From: Monosporascus cannonballus | Lineage: Eukaryota > Ascomycota > Sordariomycetes > Xylariales | Reading direction: 5' to 3' | DNA length: 64,000 bases | Assembly (NCBI GenBank): GCA_004154925.1 | Contig: QJNS01000169.1 | Coordinates: 62,001 to 126,000 of the forward strand | Part shown: positions 1 to 12,924 of the stretch, piece after piece | How the letters are laid out: each line of letters starts with the position of its first letter | Numbering within the stretch: the first letter of the stretch is position 1 | Program-made: the position numbers and the translations under genes | Notes under the pieces: generated by a model | Databases searched by the model: none | What the model was told of the DNA's origin: nothing | Seen by the model: the letters and a program-made list of their open reading frames with translations, nothing else

Positions 1-1134
1 GATGCTCTTAGGCATCACTTCGTAGTATACACCCATTTTGACGTGGTGATGCTTGCTCTAAATCGGAATTTCTCCTCTTTTGCGGCTGGCTTTTGTAATC
101 GGCGCCCAATGCGTCACATGGAGTGTCGCGTCCCGACTTCGGCCGCCCCGAGCTCCGCAACGGGTTATACCCGAGTGAGCGTGGCATTCACGTGACACCT
201 TCACTCAGTTATTGAGATGAACTTCAAACTGCAACGCCGCTGCTAACGCATTGGCGAACAAGACGAAGTTAGGCACTATTTCATACGATCACCCTCTCTT
301 TCTCAGGGCTACCCTTAAATCAGACAAGAGTTTAATCAACGCGAACGAACAAAGGCGCGGATGTTAGGGGCGTAGTATTCATTGCGCTGAGATATCTGTC
401 GCCGCAGCCGCTACGCCGACTGAATCTTGAGACATTAGACGGACGGAAGTCATGGACGGGGTCACAAATCTTAATTAATAGCTATTACTCCGTATGTAGT
501 ATAAATTCACTTAACGCGTGGCGGCGGGGTCAACCGGAGGTTATGATAAAGTCCGGTTAGCGGTGTATTTAACGGGAGCCGTATCCATAGATTAAGGAGA
601 AAGGCTAGGGTTTAGACTTTTGTCGCTATATGGGCGATATTGCCCTATCGCACTGGCTTCCTGACAACGCCTACAGCATATCCCTATGGATCTCCGATTA
701 TTGTAATCGTGGAACCTCACGAAGTGGTAGCTAACGCCTGGGTGTATCATTCAATGCGTACGACTCGACTCGGTTCTAGGAGCTCCAAGCATAAAGCCTA
801 ATCGTAGTCGGTGGACAATATATTCACCGAACGACTACGAGAATTGACTAAGTTGTATGTATCTTCCATTAGTATTATATATGGGACTCATGAAAGTTTG
901 ATTGTTCGGTTCTCCGTGTGGTATCCTGCCAAAACGCTCTCGGTACCCGATACCACTATCAGTACACCCCAATATTGTACAACATTTGATCTTCAGGAGG
1001 ATCTCTCATCCCCCGGATTAGGAATTATCCATAATCCATCCCATATGCTCCCATCATCAAACACAAGGACGCAATTGGTGCGGCCCAAGGTATGAGCCTC
1101 GTTTCGGGAAAATCGTTTCTCGATTCCTCTGATA
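1..1134. other. Gene-free stretch
   Basis: I see no supported gene here. An open frame at 811-1095 lacks a recognisable domain and is short enough to be chance. Base composition is ordinary, without the AT bias of the central block. Confidence 0.5.
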
Positions 1135-2482
1135 TTAGGCCTCGGGGGTCACCGGACTGGCGATGAGTGTGCTTGAACTGCAGCCGGAGTGGTCCGACCA
1201 GGTATCGCTATTCCGTCGCAGCCCGAACTCTTCATCCGGTATCTTCTTCACGAGGCCGACATCGACGGAGCTGTATTCCCAGCGGTGAGTCTTGTCCGGC
1301 TGCTGCTGCGGTAGCCACCTCGCCTTCACGACGAGGAAGATGGATACCGCGATCACGATACCCCCGATCAGGTCCACGGCGTAGTGGTGGTTGAGATACA
1401 TCGTCGCCCAGCACAGCCACGCGACATAGAATATGCAGAAGCCCCGGAGCTTGGGGAAGCAATAGCTCATGAACAGCGCCTCGAGCGCCGCGTCGGCCGC
1501 ATGCAAGCTCGGGAATGCGCCGAAGGGCACGGGCGCGGTGGTGAAGCTCGTCGTGTACAGGTCGATGCCGAACAGGGCGTCGATGCGCGCCAGGCCAGCT
1601 GGCGAGCCCTGCATGCCGTACTGCGCCGGCTCCAGGCCGTGGAGCTTCTCGTACCACGGCGGCGTGCAGGGGAACACCAGCTGCACCGTCACCCCCAGTA
1701 TGCTCATCCACCCGAACGATCTCGCGAAGTACGGCGTCGTCCCGGGGGCGGCGAAGAGGAACATCAGCGCGGAGCAGACGGCCGGTAGCCCGAAGTGCCC
1801 GATCCCGTACGGGAACCAAGCTAGGAGGTCGAGGATCGGGTTCGTGTATTCGGATATTATGTTGGAGAGGTCCGCGCCGTAGAGGATATCCTCCAGGGCC
1901 GGGAGGACCTTCACCGACACAAGCGGGCGCACATCATATGGAACGAAACTGCGTAACCGGTCAGCACTCCTCCGCTCTTCAGCCTTGACGTCCAACTCTA
2001 GAATAGGAGGTGGTCGCAAGATCGAGGGGCTCGTTCAGGGGCGCATACCGGCTTGAGAAGAAGAAAAGGAGGTAAACCCATATCGGCCAGGATGGTAGGA
2101 AGAATTGGGTCGTCGCAGGCATAAGGAGCAGCAGCATGTAACCGAGGAATGCTGCTGTTTTGATGAAAGGAGCCGCCGGCTCGATTATCCATAAGGAGAA
2201 GATCGTCAAACACGCCAGACAAATATATTGGATGTCCAACGCACTCCATTTCCGTCTCCTCAGCCGCCGGAGAGATTCGCGTATGGAGAACGACGTTTGG
2301 AGGGCTGCGACATCGTTCTCAAGTGGCAAGGCTACAGGCTTCTGTTTGAGTTCCCCCCCTAGAGCAGATCTGGACCCCTTAGCAAAGGTAAGTTTGGAAA
2401 CATCCAAATCAGCTAGCTTTGCCAGAGGAAGCAGAGGAAGCTTTAGCGCTACAACGCCCAGCGCGTTGCTGGGTATCCGCAT
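1135..2482 (-). CDS. AUR1: Inositol phosphorylceramide synthase (AUR1 type)
   Basis: It transfers phosphoinositol from phosphatidylinositol to ceramide in the Golgi, the first fungal-specific step of sphingolipid synthesis and the known target of aureobasidin A. Two exons are seen: 2482-2049 and 1948-1135. The 100-nt intron has a GTATGC donor, a CTGAC branch site and a CGCAG acceptor, and joining them reads SSR-FVPYDVRP in frame, as in the family. The product is 415 aa. Hydrophobic segments begin near residue 85. The PAP2-like signatures are FGAFPSLHAADA (His about 294) and HHYAVDLIGG (His about 332, Asp about 337), the expected catalytic residues. The conserved stretches VKVLPALEDILYGADLSNI and FPCTPPWYEKL are present. 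The start is the first ATG of the frame. The tail is Ser-rich and acidic. The N-terminal 80 residues do not look conserved, so a divergent paralogue is possible. Confidence 0.93.
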
Positions 2483-5446
2483 GTTAACTTCGACCCCCTA
2501 TCCAGGTTGACGTCTCCCTCGCATACAGTCCGTCCCACAGCTATTTCGTAACTATCTTCGTCACAGAGGGGAGAAACGCGCGTCAATCAGGGGCCGTACA
2601 CGTTTGGAATCAAACGGGAAGGACTTATCATTACTTCATATCTAAAGTTAACAAGAAGATAATCCCGAAAAATCTCTGCGGACGAGCCGGCCGTAAGCCC
2701 TTCACTCGGCTGTTCGGGCGCTTGGCCTCATCTCTGCCCAAGACATTCGCCCATTGCGAGCGATGACTTCATGACACTAAGAGAAAGGTCCCGCGTCTTT
2801 CGTTGCATAATTAGTAAGCTCTCAAGGAAAGCCTGATGTGGATGGTGCCAGCGACCCGGCGTTTAGACGAAGTGGGTTCTGAAGTCCCATAGTGGCGGCA
2901 TGGTGTGGGAAAACTGGATAAGGGAGTTAAACTTTGCCTGGAGGTGTGGATAACTTCCCGCTAACACCTGTATGTTACCTCTATGATGGTGCGGTCATGG
3001 AGCAACACTCTCGGGTCGCTCGGGTTCGCAGTGGGGTCCATAAAGACCCCGATGATAGACTCTTGTTTTAGCAACCAAGTTACACCGTATATTCCATCAT
3101 ATTCCATCGAAGTTCGATTGATAAGCATTAAGAATCCGGTCTTTCAATCCTTTGGGGTTTGATACTTCAATATATTTCTCCCATCGACCATTGAAGAGGT
3201 CCTAGATATGATCGATTCTATGGGGGCTTGAAATTCTCTCCTTTGAACCTTCTCCTGCTTGTGAATTCCCATTTTCATGTGTCCGTGAATCCAGTCAAGG
3301 ATATCTTACTGCAAGATGGCACCCCCAGAATGGGATATTGCTTACAACATATCTACAGACATGGTTTCGTTAAGGTCGCCAGTCCAGTGGACCCCAAGCC
3401 CTGGTTTGTACTGTGCAATAATATCACACCACCTGATAATATCTTAAGGGAACCATCCCTGCAACAATTTTTATGCCAACACCAACCGTCGTTTATCGGA
3501 TCTCCCGATCCCGACGAAGTTACCTAATCGGCACTCATGCAGCCTCATCAACCTTCGGGGTCTCCCGATCCGGATCGTCGATCGCGAAACTTCTGCCATG
3601 TTCTCCCATCTTCAATGATTCCATGGACGGAATTACATTGATGGGATCGATGTTGGCCTGGACAGCTTGCTTTTTAAAGTAATATTTCTACGATGAGGGT
3701 GTACTTGTTCCCGGGAGACAGCGGAGATATCCAGCCTCGGTTGAATATCGCAACTTGCTGTCAAACCCGAAAGAAGGCATATTGAATTATTAAAGAGACG
3801 CATAAATGTGCATAGGCTCGGATATTTCGGATCGTCTGGACCAAGGCAACAGGCTTTTCCGCTTGGCACCCACACCGTCCGCCCTGACGCTAGTCGCGCG
3901 TATGGGGCCTGCCTTGAATGTCAAGGCTTGAAATGGGGGTACGATGGAGACACGCGACACAAACCCCATCGAGCATGCGGCATTCCCTCTTCGAAAATTA
4001 CCATTCTCCCGCGCATATATAGCGACATATCGCGAACGGGAAGAAGTGGTTTCCCGCTGCGGGCTGGCGTCTATATTCCGCACTACGGACTATCAAAGAT
4101 CCATCAGTCTTCTTATACCAGCACCTCGGTACATATCCATCGTGAATAATGGCTTTTATTAAGGTGGATGGTGGCAATCATCATGTCGTCTCAGGGTCAC
4201 GTCATGGGACAGCTATTACTAATAATGCACACCTATCGCTGCCAGTCGCTGCCCGACCCCGACTAGCACGGACCCCTCGTGCGGGCCTCCTTAGGTAAGA
4301 AGTCCTCGGCAGCGGCCGAAAATTACGACCGAGATGCTCCACGCCCCGCTTGGCGGATTATGAGCAATCGCTTCCGTCGTAAACCCGTCGTATAAGTCGA
4401 AATTCCCGAGGCAGCGGACTAACGTTAGGTTGACTGGCCAGGCCCGTAGCCGTAGGCGGGAAGGCCCGGAAGTGTAAAAGGGCGTATCGGTGAGTCAAAA
4501 GCATCTCCATCTCTAATAAAGCATTATCATTAATTCCGCAGCAATCGCAATATGGAACCCGAATCCCCGTTAGACCGAGTAACGAATAGCCGAGGTTCCA
4601 CCTCCCCTTTTTCTCCTGCTCACGGTCGGTCGACTTCGGCTTTAAGAACAATAGATCCCAATGAAAATGCGGAAGCGGTGAGTCTGCCGCCGAGGACGAG
4701 ATACGTCGATCAATAAAGACCCGTCGGACCCCGCCGACATCCCGAGGACGTGATAACGCCGACAAAGGATTAGATCGCCGCACCGGTAAACCGAGACATT
4801 TTTGAAAAGTCCTGGCACCGGCGACATTTTCCGCTGTCAAGCGGGTATCTTGCCTCCGCCAGCGGTCCAGGTTCGCCCAATGGCCCTCAGGCTGGGCCCA
4901 GTGTTTACCATGCTCTGACGTGACTTTACAATAGGTTGCTAGTAAGGCCACGACCGTGAGCAGACCACATTCTCGAGGTACGATATAGCGAATATCAACG
5001 CCTCTTGTCTGGAAACGAATGCTCGCTCAAGTACGGACTGTTAAAGCCAAAGCCGTACCACTATTGATCCTGTTCGCACATAGTGAATAGATCTATGTAA
5101 GGAGCTGCTTGGAGGCAATTTTTGCAGATCTTCAACCCCGCTATCGCCACAGCGCGGCGCACAGTCCATCTTTTATCGCTCAGCTTCTATATCGTAGTCA
5201 CGTCCTAAGTACTCGAGGGGCGGTTTGTAAACATCGCGCACGAAACACTAGCTAGCTAAGGTGACCTCTGGTGGTCTCGATACGCCCTATATACGAGGCC
5301 ACAGCGCGAAGCCATGGAACGAGTGGTCATAAGGGATTTCTCTTTCCATGAGTCTGAGTGCGCATCAGATGAGACAGTATTACCTCGTAGGGGTTCCTGC
5401 ATGATGATGTCCAGCCACACGACAACTGCTCGGTCCACTATCCGAA
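2483..5446. other. Gene-free stretch (about 3 kb)
   Basis: No recognisable gene. The longest open frame, 4358-4951 on the minus strand (197 codons), has no domain, hydrophobic segment or family resemblance that I can see. This spacer separates two minus-strand genes, so it should hold the promoter of the AUR1-type gene at its left end. Confidence 0.5.
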
Positions 5447-7975
5447 TTACTGCCGGTACCTAGATAGCTGCGCCATAATGTTCTGAACGTGTTGCGCGGG
5501 GTCACCGGAGCCCGCAGGCGGAACACCGGGTCCGTGACCTGTGCCTTGAGGCGGAAGTGGCGCGCCGGGATTATGTCCATAGCCGGTCATGACCGAGTTC
5601 ACGCCAACCGGGGCACCGGGGTTAGCTGGCATGCCCTGTCCCGAAGCAGGCTGTTGGTTATGAATACTCCCAAGAATCTGCTGTAGGGTGTGATTGTCCA
5701 TATGGCTGGCTCCCGCATTCGCAGGAGGGTACGGTTGATTGGGGTACGGCGGAGGCACGTACTGAGGCTGTGCGGGCTGCGCGTACGCCGGTGCATATCC
5801 TGAGTAGCCGCTGTAAGGTAGTTGGCCGTTGTACGTTGGTTGAACGGCGTACGGTGGAATGGCTTGAAACGAATTCTTCGTCCTAACCACAAGCTGTGCG
5901 GCAATATTCGGATCAAGATCCTGGTATTGATCAAACCGAACGCTGTTTTGTCCTGCAGAGCGATCGAACACCTGTAAAGGGATCTTGGCGATCTGTTGCG
6001 TGCGGTAACCAAGCTCTGAGACGGCATGGACACCTTCAGCAACTTGGCGGTGGATGACGGCGTCGCGAGGGAATCGAGGGTTGAGGAACATAACTTCAAC
6101 TCTCAGACCAGCAGAGACGAAAGCTCTCTCAACCCAACTGATAAAGTCTCTCGAGACTTCCTGTAGTAAGAGGAACTGGACGTCGGGGACACTACCTCCG
6201 TAACGCCGGGGGATGTCCAGTTCGGCTTCGGATGGATGAAACCGGCGCGGGCTAGGGCTTCGCCGCCGGTATCCACCGGAGTCGCGTCCTCCATAGTAAA
6301 AGGGGGATCGTGAGCGCCCGCGGCGGCCACCATACGCATCATAATGACCACGATCGCTGCCATACGAACTCTGTTGACGATGGCCGCTCCGCCTCGGCGA
6401 AGGTTGACGACCGGGGCGATAATCGTCCCTCTTACCCCGACCCCCATCTTGGCGATCACCGTCTCGCTTATCTTTTCTGTTCCCACGCTGCTTCTCTCCG
6501 TCTCCGTCCTTCCTTTGAGGACGAGAGAACTCTAGATGGACTTTCCGCCCCTTAATCTCTATTCCCTGTAAGTTATTCATGGCAGCTTGACCTTCCTGTA
6601 CAGTATGGTACTGTACAAATCCGTAAGCTTGCTTCAAAGAGATTTGCGCTAATCGACCGTAGGGCGAGAAAATATCGAATACTTCCTTCTTCGACACGCG
6701 CTCACTCGAGAGGTTTCCAATGAACAGTCTCGAGTTTTCGGGGAAGCGATCCCATTTCGCTTCCGATACGTATCTACGCTCATCTTCCTGGAAGGTTTCC
6801 CACCGCTGTGAAGGAGCGAAGGCCTGTGGCTGACCGCCCAAGGCCGTGGAATTAGTAGGGTCAATCTGCGACGCAGGAGGAGCAAGGCTGGGTGGAGCAT
6901 TCATCGAAGCGGATGGAGGAGGTGGAAGAGCACCATGAGAATCAGATGCGGTTCCAGGTGCGCCTGAAGGGTAAGCAGTACCCGGGGCCGCTGGAACGCT
7001 GTGTGGTAATGCGACGGGAAGAGTAGGTGGGAATCCCGACTGGTATGCTCGGGTATCATCTGCAGATACATGTGACTGGGCTGCCTGTTGTGGAATTGGG
7101 GGCCTAGGAGGGAGAGAGGAGCTTGGGGAGGTTGCGGCGACGGTCACAGCGGCATGCGGTGCTGTTGTCTGACCGCCGTCTTCTTTGGCTGCATTGGCTG
7201 TGATGGTATCTACCAGAGCTTGGATGTCAATGGGATCATCGGCAGCATTACCAGAGGGCCCTCTCCCTTCAGCAGTGGTTTCTGAGGGTTGCCGAAGCGG
7301 TATTTTGACAACATCGGTAGACGCAGTTTGGATCTCATCTGGGCTTTCCTTTTGGACCGGATCTTGGAGATGTTCTTCATTGGATTCTTGCTTGGCTTGT
7401 AGGTTTGGGGCTGGACCTGGCTGGGCAGGAGAGGATGCCTGAGCATTACTCGAGGGAGAAACATCATGGGCAAGGTCATGCGAAGGAGCTGGAAGTTCAG
7501 AATGACTTGTCAAGGTATTAGACGCATCAGTATTGAGAGTAGATTCGGTGTCCCTGGATACATTCTGCTGGCTTTCAATGGGTTCTTCTGCAATGGCGGA
7601 AACGCTTTGTGACTGCCCTTCGCGTTCGACCGCCGCTGCGTTTCCTTCTTGTTCCTCGGCGTCACCGTTACCATGGATAATTTCGACACCCGGATGGCTC
7701 GGATTGATCTCTCTATTCACGATGTTCTCGTGTCCATTTATCATCGGTACCTGGTTCTGGTTAGGCGGCACGGCCTGCCCAGCACTTGATGCAGGGGCCA
7801 CACCAGCCTGTAAGCCAGGCTGATCTATATCAGGCTGCGACATTGTGGAGAGACTATCGGCCTGATCTTGTAGTGTGGGTACTATGACGGGCGAAGAAGG
7901 ATGGAGCGGCGCAGGGGAAACAGGGGTCAAGTCGGCAGAAGCCCAAAGAGGCGGGGATCCGTATCTGCCTGTCAT
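5447..7975 (-). CDS. NAB3: Nab3-type RNA-binding protein, RRM plus C-terminal anticodon-binding-like domain
   Basis: Nab3 binds short motifs in nascent RNA and, with Nrd1/Sen1-type partners, promotes termination and exosome processing of non-coding RNA in the nucleus. The frame is uninterrupted. The first true ATG is at 7975 and gives 842 aa; an in-frame Met about 44 residues later (MSQPD) is an alternative start. Layout: a long acidic, Ser/Gln/Pro-rich N-terminus; one RRM at about 415-487 with RNP2 LFIGNL and RNP1-like YGFVQY; an Arg/Gly/Asp- and RS-rich linker to about 590; a folded domain at about 598-700 beginning DVQFLLLQEVSRDFISWVE, as in fungal Nab3 and NCOA5-like proteins; then a Pro/Gln/Tyr-rich tail ending in a short helix, VQNIMAQLSRYRQ. 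The motif SRLFIGNL..ERVSKKEVFDIFSPYG matches the Nab3 RRM better than general SR proteins. Partner genes are not nearby. Confidence 0.87.
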   Translation of the reverse strand: MTGRYGSPPLWASADLTPVSPAPLHPSSPVIVPTLQDQADSLSTMSQPDIDQPGLQAGVAPASSAGQAVPPNQNQVPMINGHENIVNREINPSHPGVEIIHGNGDAEEQEGNAAAVEREGQSQSVSAIAEEPIESQQNVSRDTESTLNTDASNTLTSHSELPAPSHDLAHDVSPSSNAQASSPAQPGPAPNLQAKQESNEEHLQDPVQKESPDEIQTASTDVVKIPLRQPSETTAEGRGPSGNAADDPIDIQALVDTITANAAKEDGGQTTAPHAAVTVAATSPSSSLPPRPPIPQQAAQSHVSADDTRAYQSGFPPTLPVALPHSVPAAPGTAYPSGAPGTASDSHGALPPPPSASMNAPPSLAPPASQIDPTNSTALGGQPQAFAPSQRWETFQEDERRYVSEAKWDRFPENSRLFIGNLSSERVSKKEVFDIFSPYGRLAQISLKQAYGFVQYHTVQEGQAAMNNLQGIEIKGRKVHLEFSRPQRKDGDGEKQRGNRKDKRDGDRQDGGRGKRDDYRPGRQPSPRRSGHRQQSSYGSDRGHYDAYGGRRGRSRSPFYYGGRDSGGYRRRSPSPRRFHPSEAELDIPRRYGGSVPDVQFLLLQEVSRDFISWVERAFVSAGLRVEVMFLNPRFPRDAVIHRQVAEGVHAVSELGYRTQQIAKIPLQVFDRSAGQNSVRFDQYQDLDPNIAAQLVVRTKNSFQAIPPYAVQPTYNGQLPYSGYSGYAPAYAQPAQPQYVPPPYPNQPYPPANAGASHMDNHTLQQILGSIHNQQPASGQGMPANPGAPVGVNSVMTGYGHNPGAPLPPQGTGHGPGVPPAGSGDPAQHVQNIMAQLSRYRQ

Positions 7976-10900
7976 CAAGGTGATAAGTGCTAAAAAGCGA
8001 TGGTCGGGTAAGGCAAGAACGGCACGGTTGGGATATCAACTGTGAGTTGATGGAAGGACAAGAAGAGGTATCCGAACTAGTGCTTAAGCAGTCGTAAGCT
8101 GAGGCTGCTGGGGAAGATTAGACAATTCAACAAGAGTGTCAACTCAACAAGAATATACGTTATGTAGGCTGACGAAAATCTGATGGCGGGTTGGGCAGAA
8201 TAATCGGACGATGGAGAAGCGATGCACAGAAACACGGTCGGAGTGCACGATTAGGTGTGTAGAGGCCTCTGGATCATCGTTGCCAACCTGCGCAAATGGC
8301 CGTTCATGGAATATTGTAGTGTCGAAGATTTGGACGCTGGACCGCCGGGATAGGGCGTTGCCAACAACATAAGAGTGGCAGGTTTACTGTGTGGATCTTG
8401 GGCGTAATGCACCCAGATAGATGAGATCTTGAGTTCTAAAGTGAGTACTGCCAGACCCTTCACCAGCCTTCTCCTTGGCAGCAGTGCTACCGGAACGAGA
8501 AATGTAGCTGGGCTCAGGTCAGACTAGGATGTATGACGGATACAGGGCGACACGCAACCTTGATCTTCTTATAGCCCACGGCCCGAGTAATGGTATGTGG
8601 ATATGTACCACAGGGCAACTAAGTCGCCGGCCTCTGAGTCTAGCAGGTAGCTATTGCGATGGCAGTGAACCCGACCATATGCTTGTGTGCGCCGGGAGGG
8701 TGGTAAGTCGAAGAGTCCGAGTCCGAGATGAAGTGGAGGTGAGATATTTGTTTTGAGAAAGTCTCGACTCTCCTTGCGGAGTTGTGGGTGGCTCTCTAAT
8801 TTGCAGTGTCTATTGGGGGAAAGGGCTTGACACAATAGCGAAAATCGGATTCAATGCCCTGTACTCCCTCAACGGCGCAGAAAATATATAGCCACTAACT
8901 CCAGAAGCCGATGGTGAACTAAGTATATAGGTTTTAGTACCGATCTCCAGCCTTCATTTTGTTTTCCTGGAAAGCTTACAATGAGGATAGGCCAAGGTGG
9001 AAAGTTCTCCGAGGGGAACAAAGGTGGAGGAGGAACTCAAAGTCTTATGTGCTCATGACAGTCTCTCCACCTAATACTTGGGTGGTGTTGTTCGACGCCC
9101 CTGAAATGCTTAGGTGATGAGAGTTTTGGGTAATGCTGTTCGATGTTCTGAGTGGAGAACTCCCTCCTCTGGAATAAACGGGCCTTGAAATAGCTGGGAA
9201 TATCTCTACCTGCATCAAGCCGGCTGCCTGTCTTTGGTCGCCACTGATGCTTTTAAACGTATCGCAACTAGATTGCGCGACACCAGATGCGTGAGAAGCC
9301 CAGGCGAAAGAGGACAAGACAGTTGGGTAGGTGACTAGATCATAGTCGGACTCTGAACTACCTCAGCCGTAACGGGGGTTGGTCTGTTCGTGGGGTGGGT
9401 GTTCGAAAAGTTTAACGGAGGGCGTGCAGTCGTCTGCAATAAGCAGCAATGATGGTGAACAAAACAAGAGGGAACTCGTCAATACAATATTCACAGTGGA
9501 TGGTACAACGCGCCAGTATCCCGTATGCGGCGAAGGCGCCCTGTAAGCGGCTGATAGATGTTGCGGCTTGTGGCTCTGGCCCTTTCGTAGGCAGGGTGTT
9601 GTACGAGTCAACTTTGGCTGGACCGGACTGAAGCAAAGCAACACGCATCCAATTAAGCCTCAGAGACCGACAACGGTATAGTCCAAATGAAAGACTTGTG
9701 GGCTGAGGTCAGGTCTGAGAACAGCACAGCAGCAGGAATGGTAGTGAGAAACGGCAGTGAACAGCGATTAACTCGATTTTCGGAACTGGCCCGGCGAAGC
9801 AATTGAGGCTATGGCTGGCGTTGAGCTACGTTTAAGCTATTCAACGAAGACAGCAGTGGTTCGCAGAGTTTCAAGGACAAGGCACACTCAGGATTCCGGG
9901 TGCGACAATTTCTGCGCGGATGAAATCCAGGATATAAATGTAGCCTGTAAGAACGCACCAATAGTTGTGATTGGCCGTGAAATAACGTGGAAGAGCTGTG
10001 AGTTCAGTCCCACAATAAGGCAGATGGACGGGGCGCATAAATGCCTTTGAGTGCTTCGATGCCGACGCGGCGATAATTTCAATTGTACTATGGTAAGAAA
10101 TCGGCCGAGTGAGGGGTGAAATGAGAGCCCGTCACACAGCCTGGGAATGGGGACAAGGCTGGATAGACAAACGTTTGGAGCAACAAGGCAAACACAAGCC
10201 GGAGAGCAACTTCTACGAATTCATTTTATTCCCGGTTCCAACTACTACTGTAGGTGCTGTACAGTCCCTTACGGGATTTTGTTCCGCCTGCTGTTGTGTC
10301 TTCTCATTGGATAATCTGGCAAGCGTGATGGGGTATCGAAGGGGTTCCCCAAAAATAATCTTGTCTGGAACATCAGGTCACGTGAGACTAGCAGAGTTTC
10401 CCAAATGAATTACATAATTGAGGTGATAATCTTGGTCCCTGACTGAGGAGTAGTTACCTATAGGTATGTACAAGCTCTACGAGAGAATATCCAACAGACT
10501 ACGCCCTTCCTATGTACATCGTCAGATATTCCTTTATGAGCAGTACCGCAAGTCAATTCTTGTATAATTTGAATAGGCTCAGCGACTGTGAGCAAACCTA
10601 TCCCTCATAGGACAAAGTTGAAGGTGTATGTATGTTTGGGCGATGTTGCTCTTCGTACACACCGAGATAGGGGGGTTGAATTAATTCCAGGCCACAATCA
10701 CGAGAGAATTAGTCCTTAAATTTGAGCCCAGAACGCCCAGAAGATATCATGCGAGCGCTATCAAGAGCACATGCTCTCTCTGACCCTCCTGTTGCTCGAC
10801 CCCACATCTTGGCTTGGGCACGGGCATTCCAGAACAAAGCGTACGAAGCCGACTTCGATCCGGATGAGCTTGCAGAGGCTAGGAAATGGCGGGCCTCGTT

Positions 10901-12889
10901 CGATGAGAGCGTTCTACCGAGGGGACAGACGAGTTACTCCCGCTCAAGTGGTCCCGGAGGCCAGCATGTGAATAAGTCAGGCCTACAGCTAAAAAGGACG
11001 GATCAATGCTTGGACAACAGCTTATCGGATATATAGGACCGAGAGCAAAGCAACCACTGTCTGGCCGCTGGGCGAGTTGTCGAAGAGCCTACCCAGCTTG
11101 CTGCAGCCCGCATTGAGGTCTTCGAAGTACTACTCTAGAAGAAACGATTCCATCTCCATCCAGGCCCAGAAACAACGCAGTCGGTCGGCAAACACGCATG
11201 ACAACCACCAGAAGCTCGCAGAGGAGCTTCTGAGGATATACAAGGAGCGCGTACCCGGAGCTACCAGCGAAGAAAAGGTTAAGAAATACGAGGCATTGTA
11301 AGTACTTACTTATGCCTAGGTCATCGCCATAGCGTGTTAGGGGGCGGGTGAAGTAGGGGAAGCTAATATGCGGTAGAGAGAAATCCTCTCGCGAAGACAG
11401 GTTGAGGGCGAAGAAGCACCACAGCTCCAAGAAGGCATTTCGCAAGGGTAAGGGGTTCGAGGAGTAGCTCCAGAGCTCGAGGTGGTCCTGCTTAGATACC
11501 AGTGGAACTGCAAACGTGACTGTCATTGTCCACGTTTGCATCAGTCATCCGAGCCTGGCAAGTCCCTGTTTACGAAATAAATAGGTAGGTGCATTTCGCC
11601 TGAGTCCGGGCGAGCTTAAATACATAGCTAGATGCCTGCGAAATGGAGCAACGCCAACGTTGAGTTTAAAAGAGGAAGACGATGATTTTGTGGGGGAATG
11701 TACTGATATGGGTATTATATACGGATATGACAGTATTTGAGAGCCATCGTATCCAGGGGACGTACGCTACGGTAGGTAAATTGCTTCAGGACCCTTGAAG
11801 ACCAGTAAAGTGTGATAGAGGTACCTACCTACCTAGCCAGTTAGGACCCCACCCCGCCGGTAGCGGGCTCGCCAGGAGCACGCATACGCCGTGACCCCGT
11901 AACGTCTAGTTAGCGGCGGCGCCTCAACCGAAAACTGCTTAGCTGACGACCCCTCGACCCGTGAAGTAAAGGCGGGGCATATCGGAACCCTGAAGTCGCA
12001 GACAAAGTGCGCGGACGTCTCACCTACTTCTTTGTTACCTTGACAAACAAGCTGCGAGCGAGCGAGCCCGACATCCTTCAACATCTTAACCATGCGGCCT
12101 CTGATCCCTAACAGGCAAGGAAGTTGAATATCCACGCCGAAATAGGAGTCCAGTCGTCTCTCTCTTTTCTTTCGATACTGTCATTGGTACCGTAACGCAT
12201 TCAAGTTTGCGAATCGCATAAGACACATTCCCGGCCGTCCATCGATGTCTTCCTCCTCTTAGGCTCTCTCATAACGGTCGATCTGGCCGCACCGGTCACA
12301 CAATACCCCAAAGTTCTTTGCCGATTTGAACAAGGCTAGTACTGGTCGCGAGCCGCGTGGAATCGAAGTAGCGACGACGCCGTATCATATCGACTGGCCT
12401 TCCATCTACCTAGTCCTGCCGAATCCATCCTTCCCCCTCCATGTCCTTGTAGCTGCGATATCGCCTTTGAAACTCCGTCCTGAGCAGTAATAGGACTCGA
12501 ATTCCTTGTCTCCCTGACACTGACTTCGTTGTCAGCACAAACAGGCGAACGAGCGGGATCCGAAAATACCTGATACCGGAATAGGCATCCCGGCTCAGCA
12601 GCCTCCAGTCCATCATGAATACTACGGCAAATGCCACGAGCAATGGCTCCCCCGGCCGCCAAAACCCCCAAATCCAGCCTTGCCGATACAAGGTTGGGAA
12701 GACGCTAGGAGCAGGCTCATACTCGGTGGTCAAGGAATGCGTGCATATCGACACCGGGCGTTATTATGCCGCAAAGGTCATAAATAAGCGGTTGATGGCG
12801 GGACGAGAACACATGGTTCGTTTCTCCTCGCTCTAGCTCTTGCGAAACGCACAGCCCCCTCGCCAGGTCGAACCACTGTGTTCGTATTC

Positions 12890-12924
<35 letters not shown>
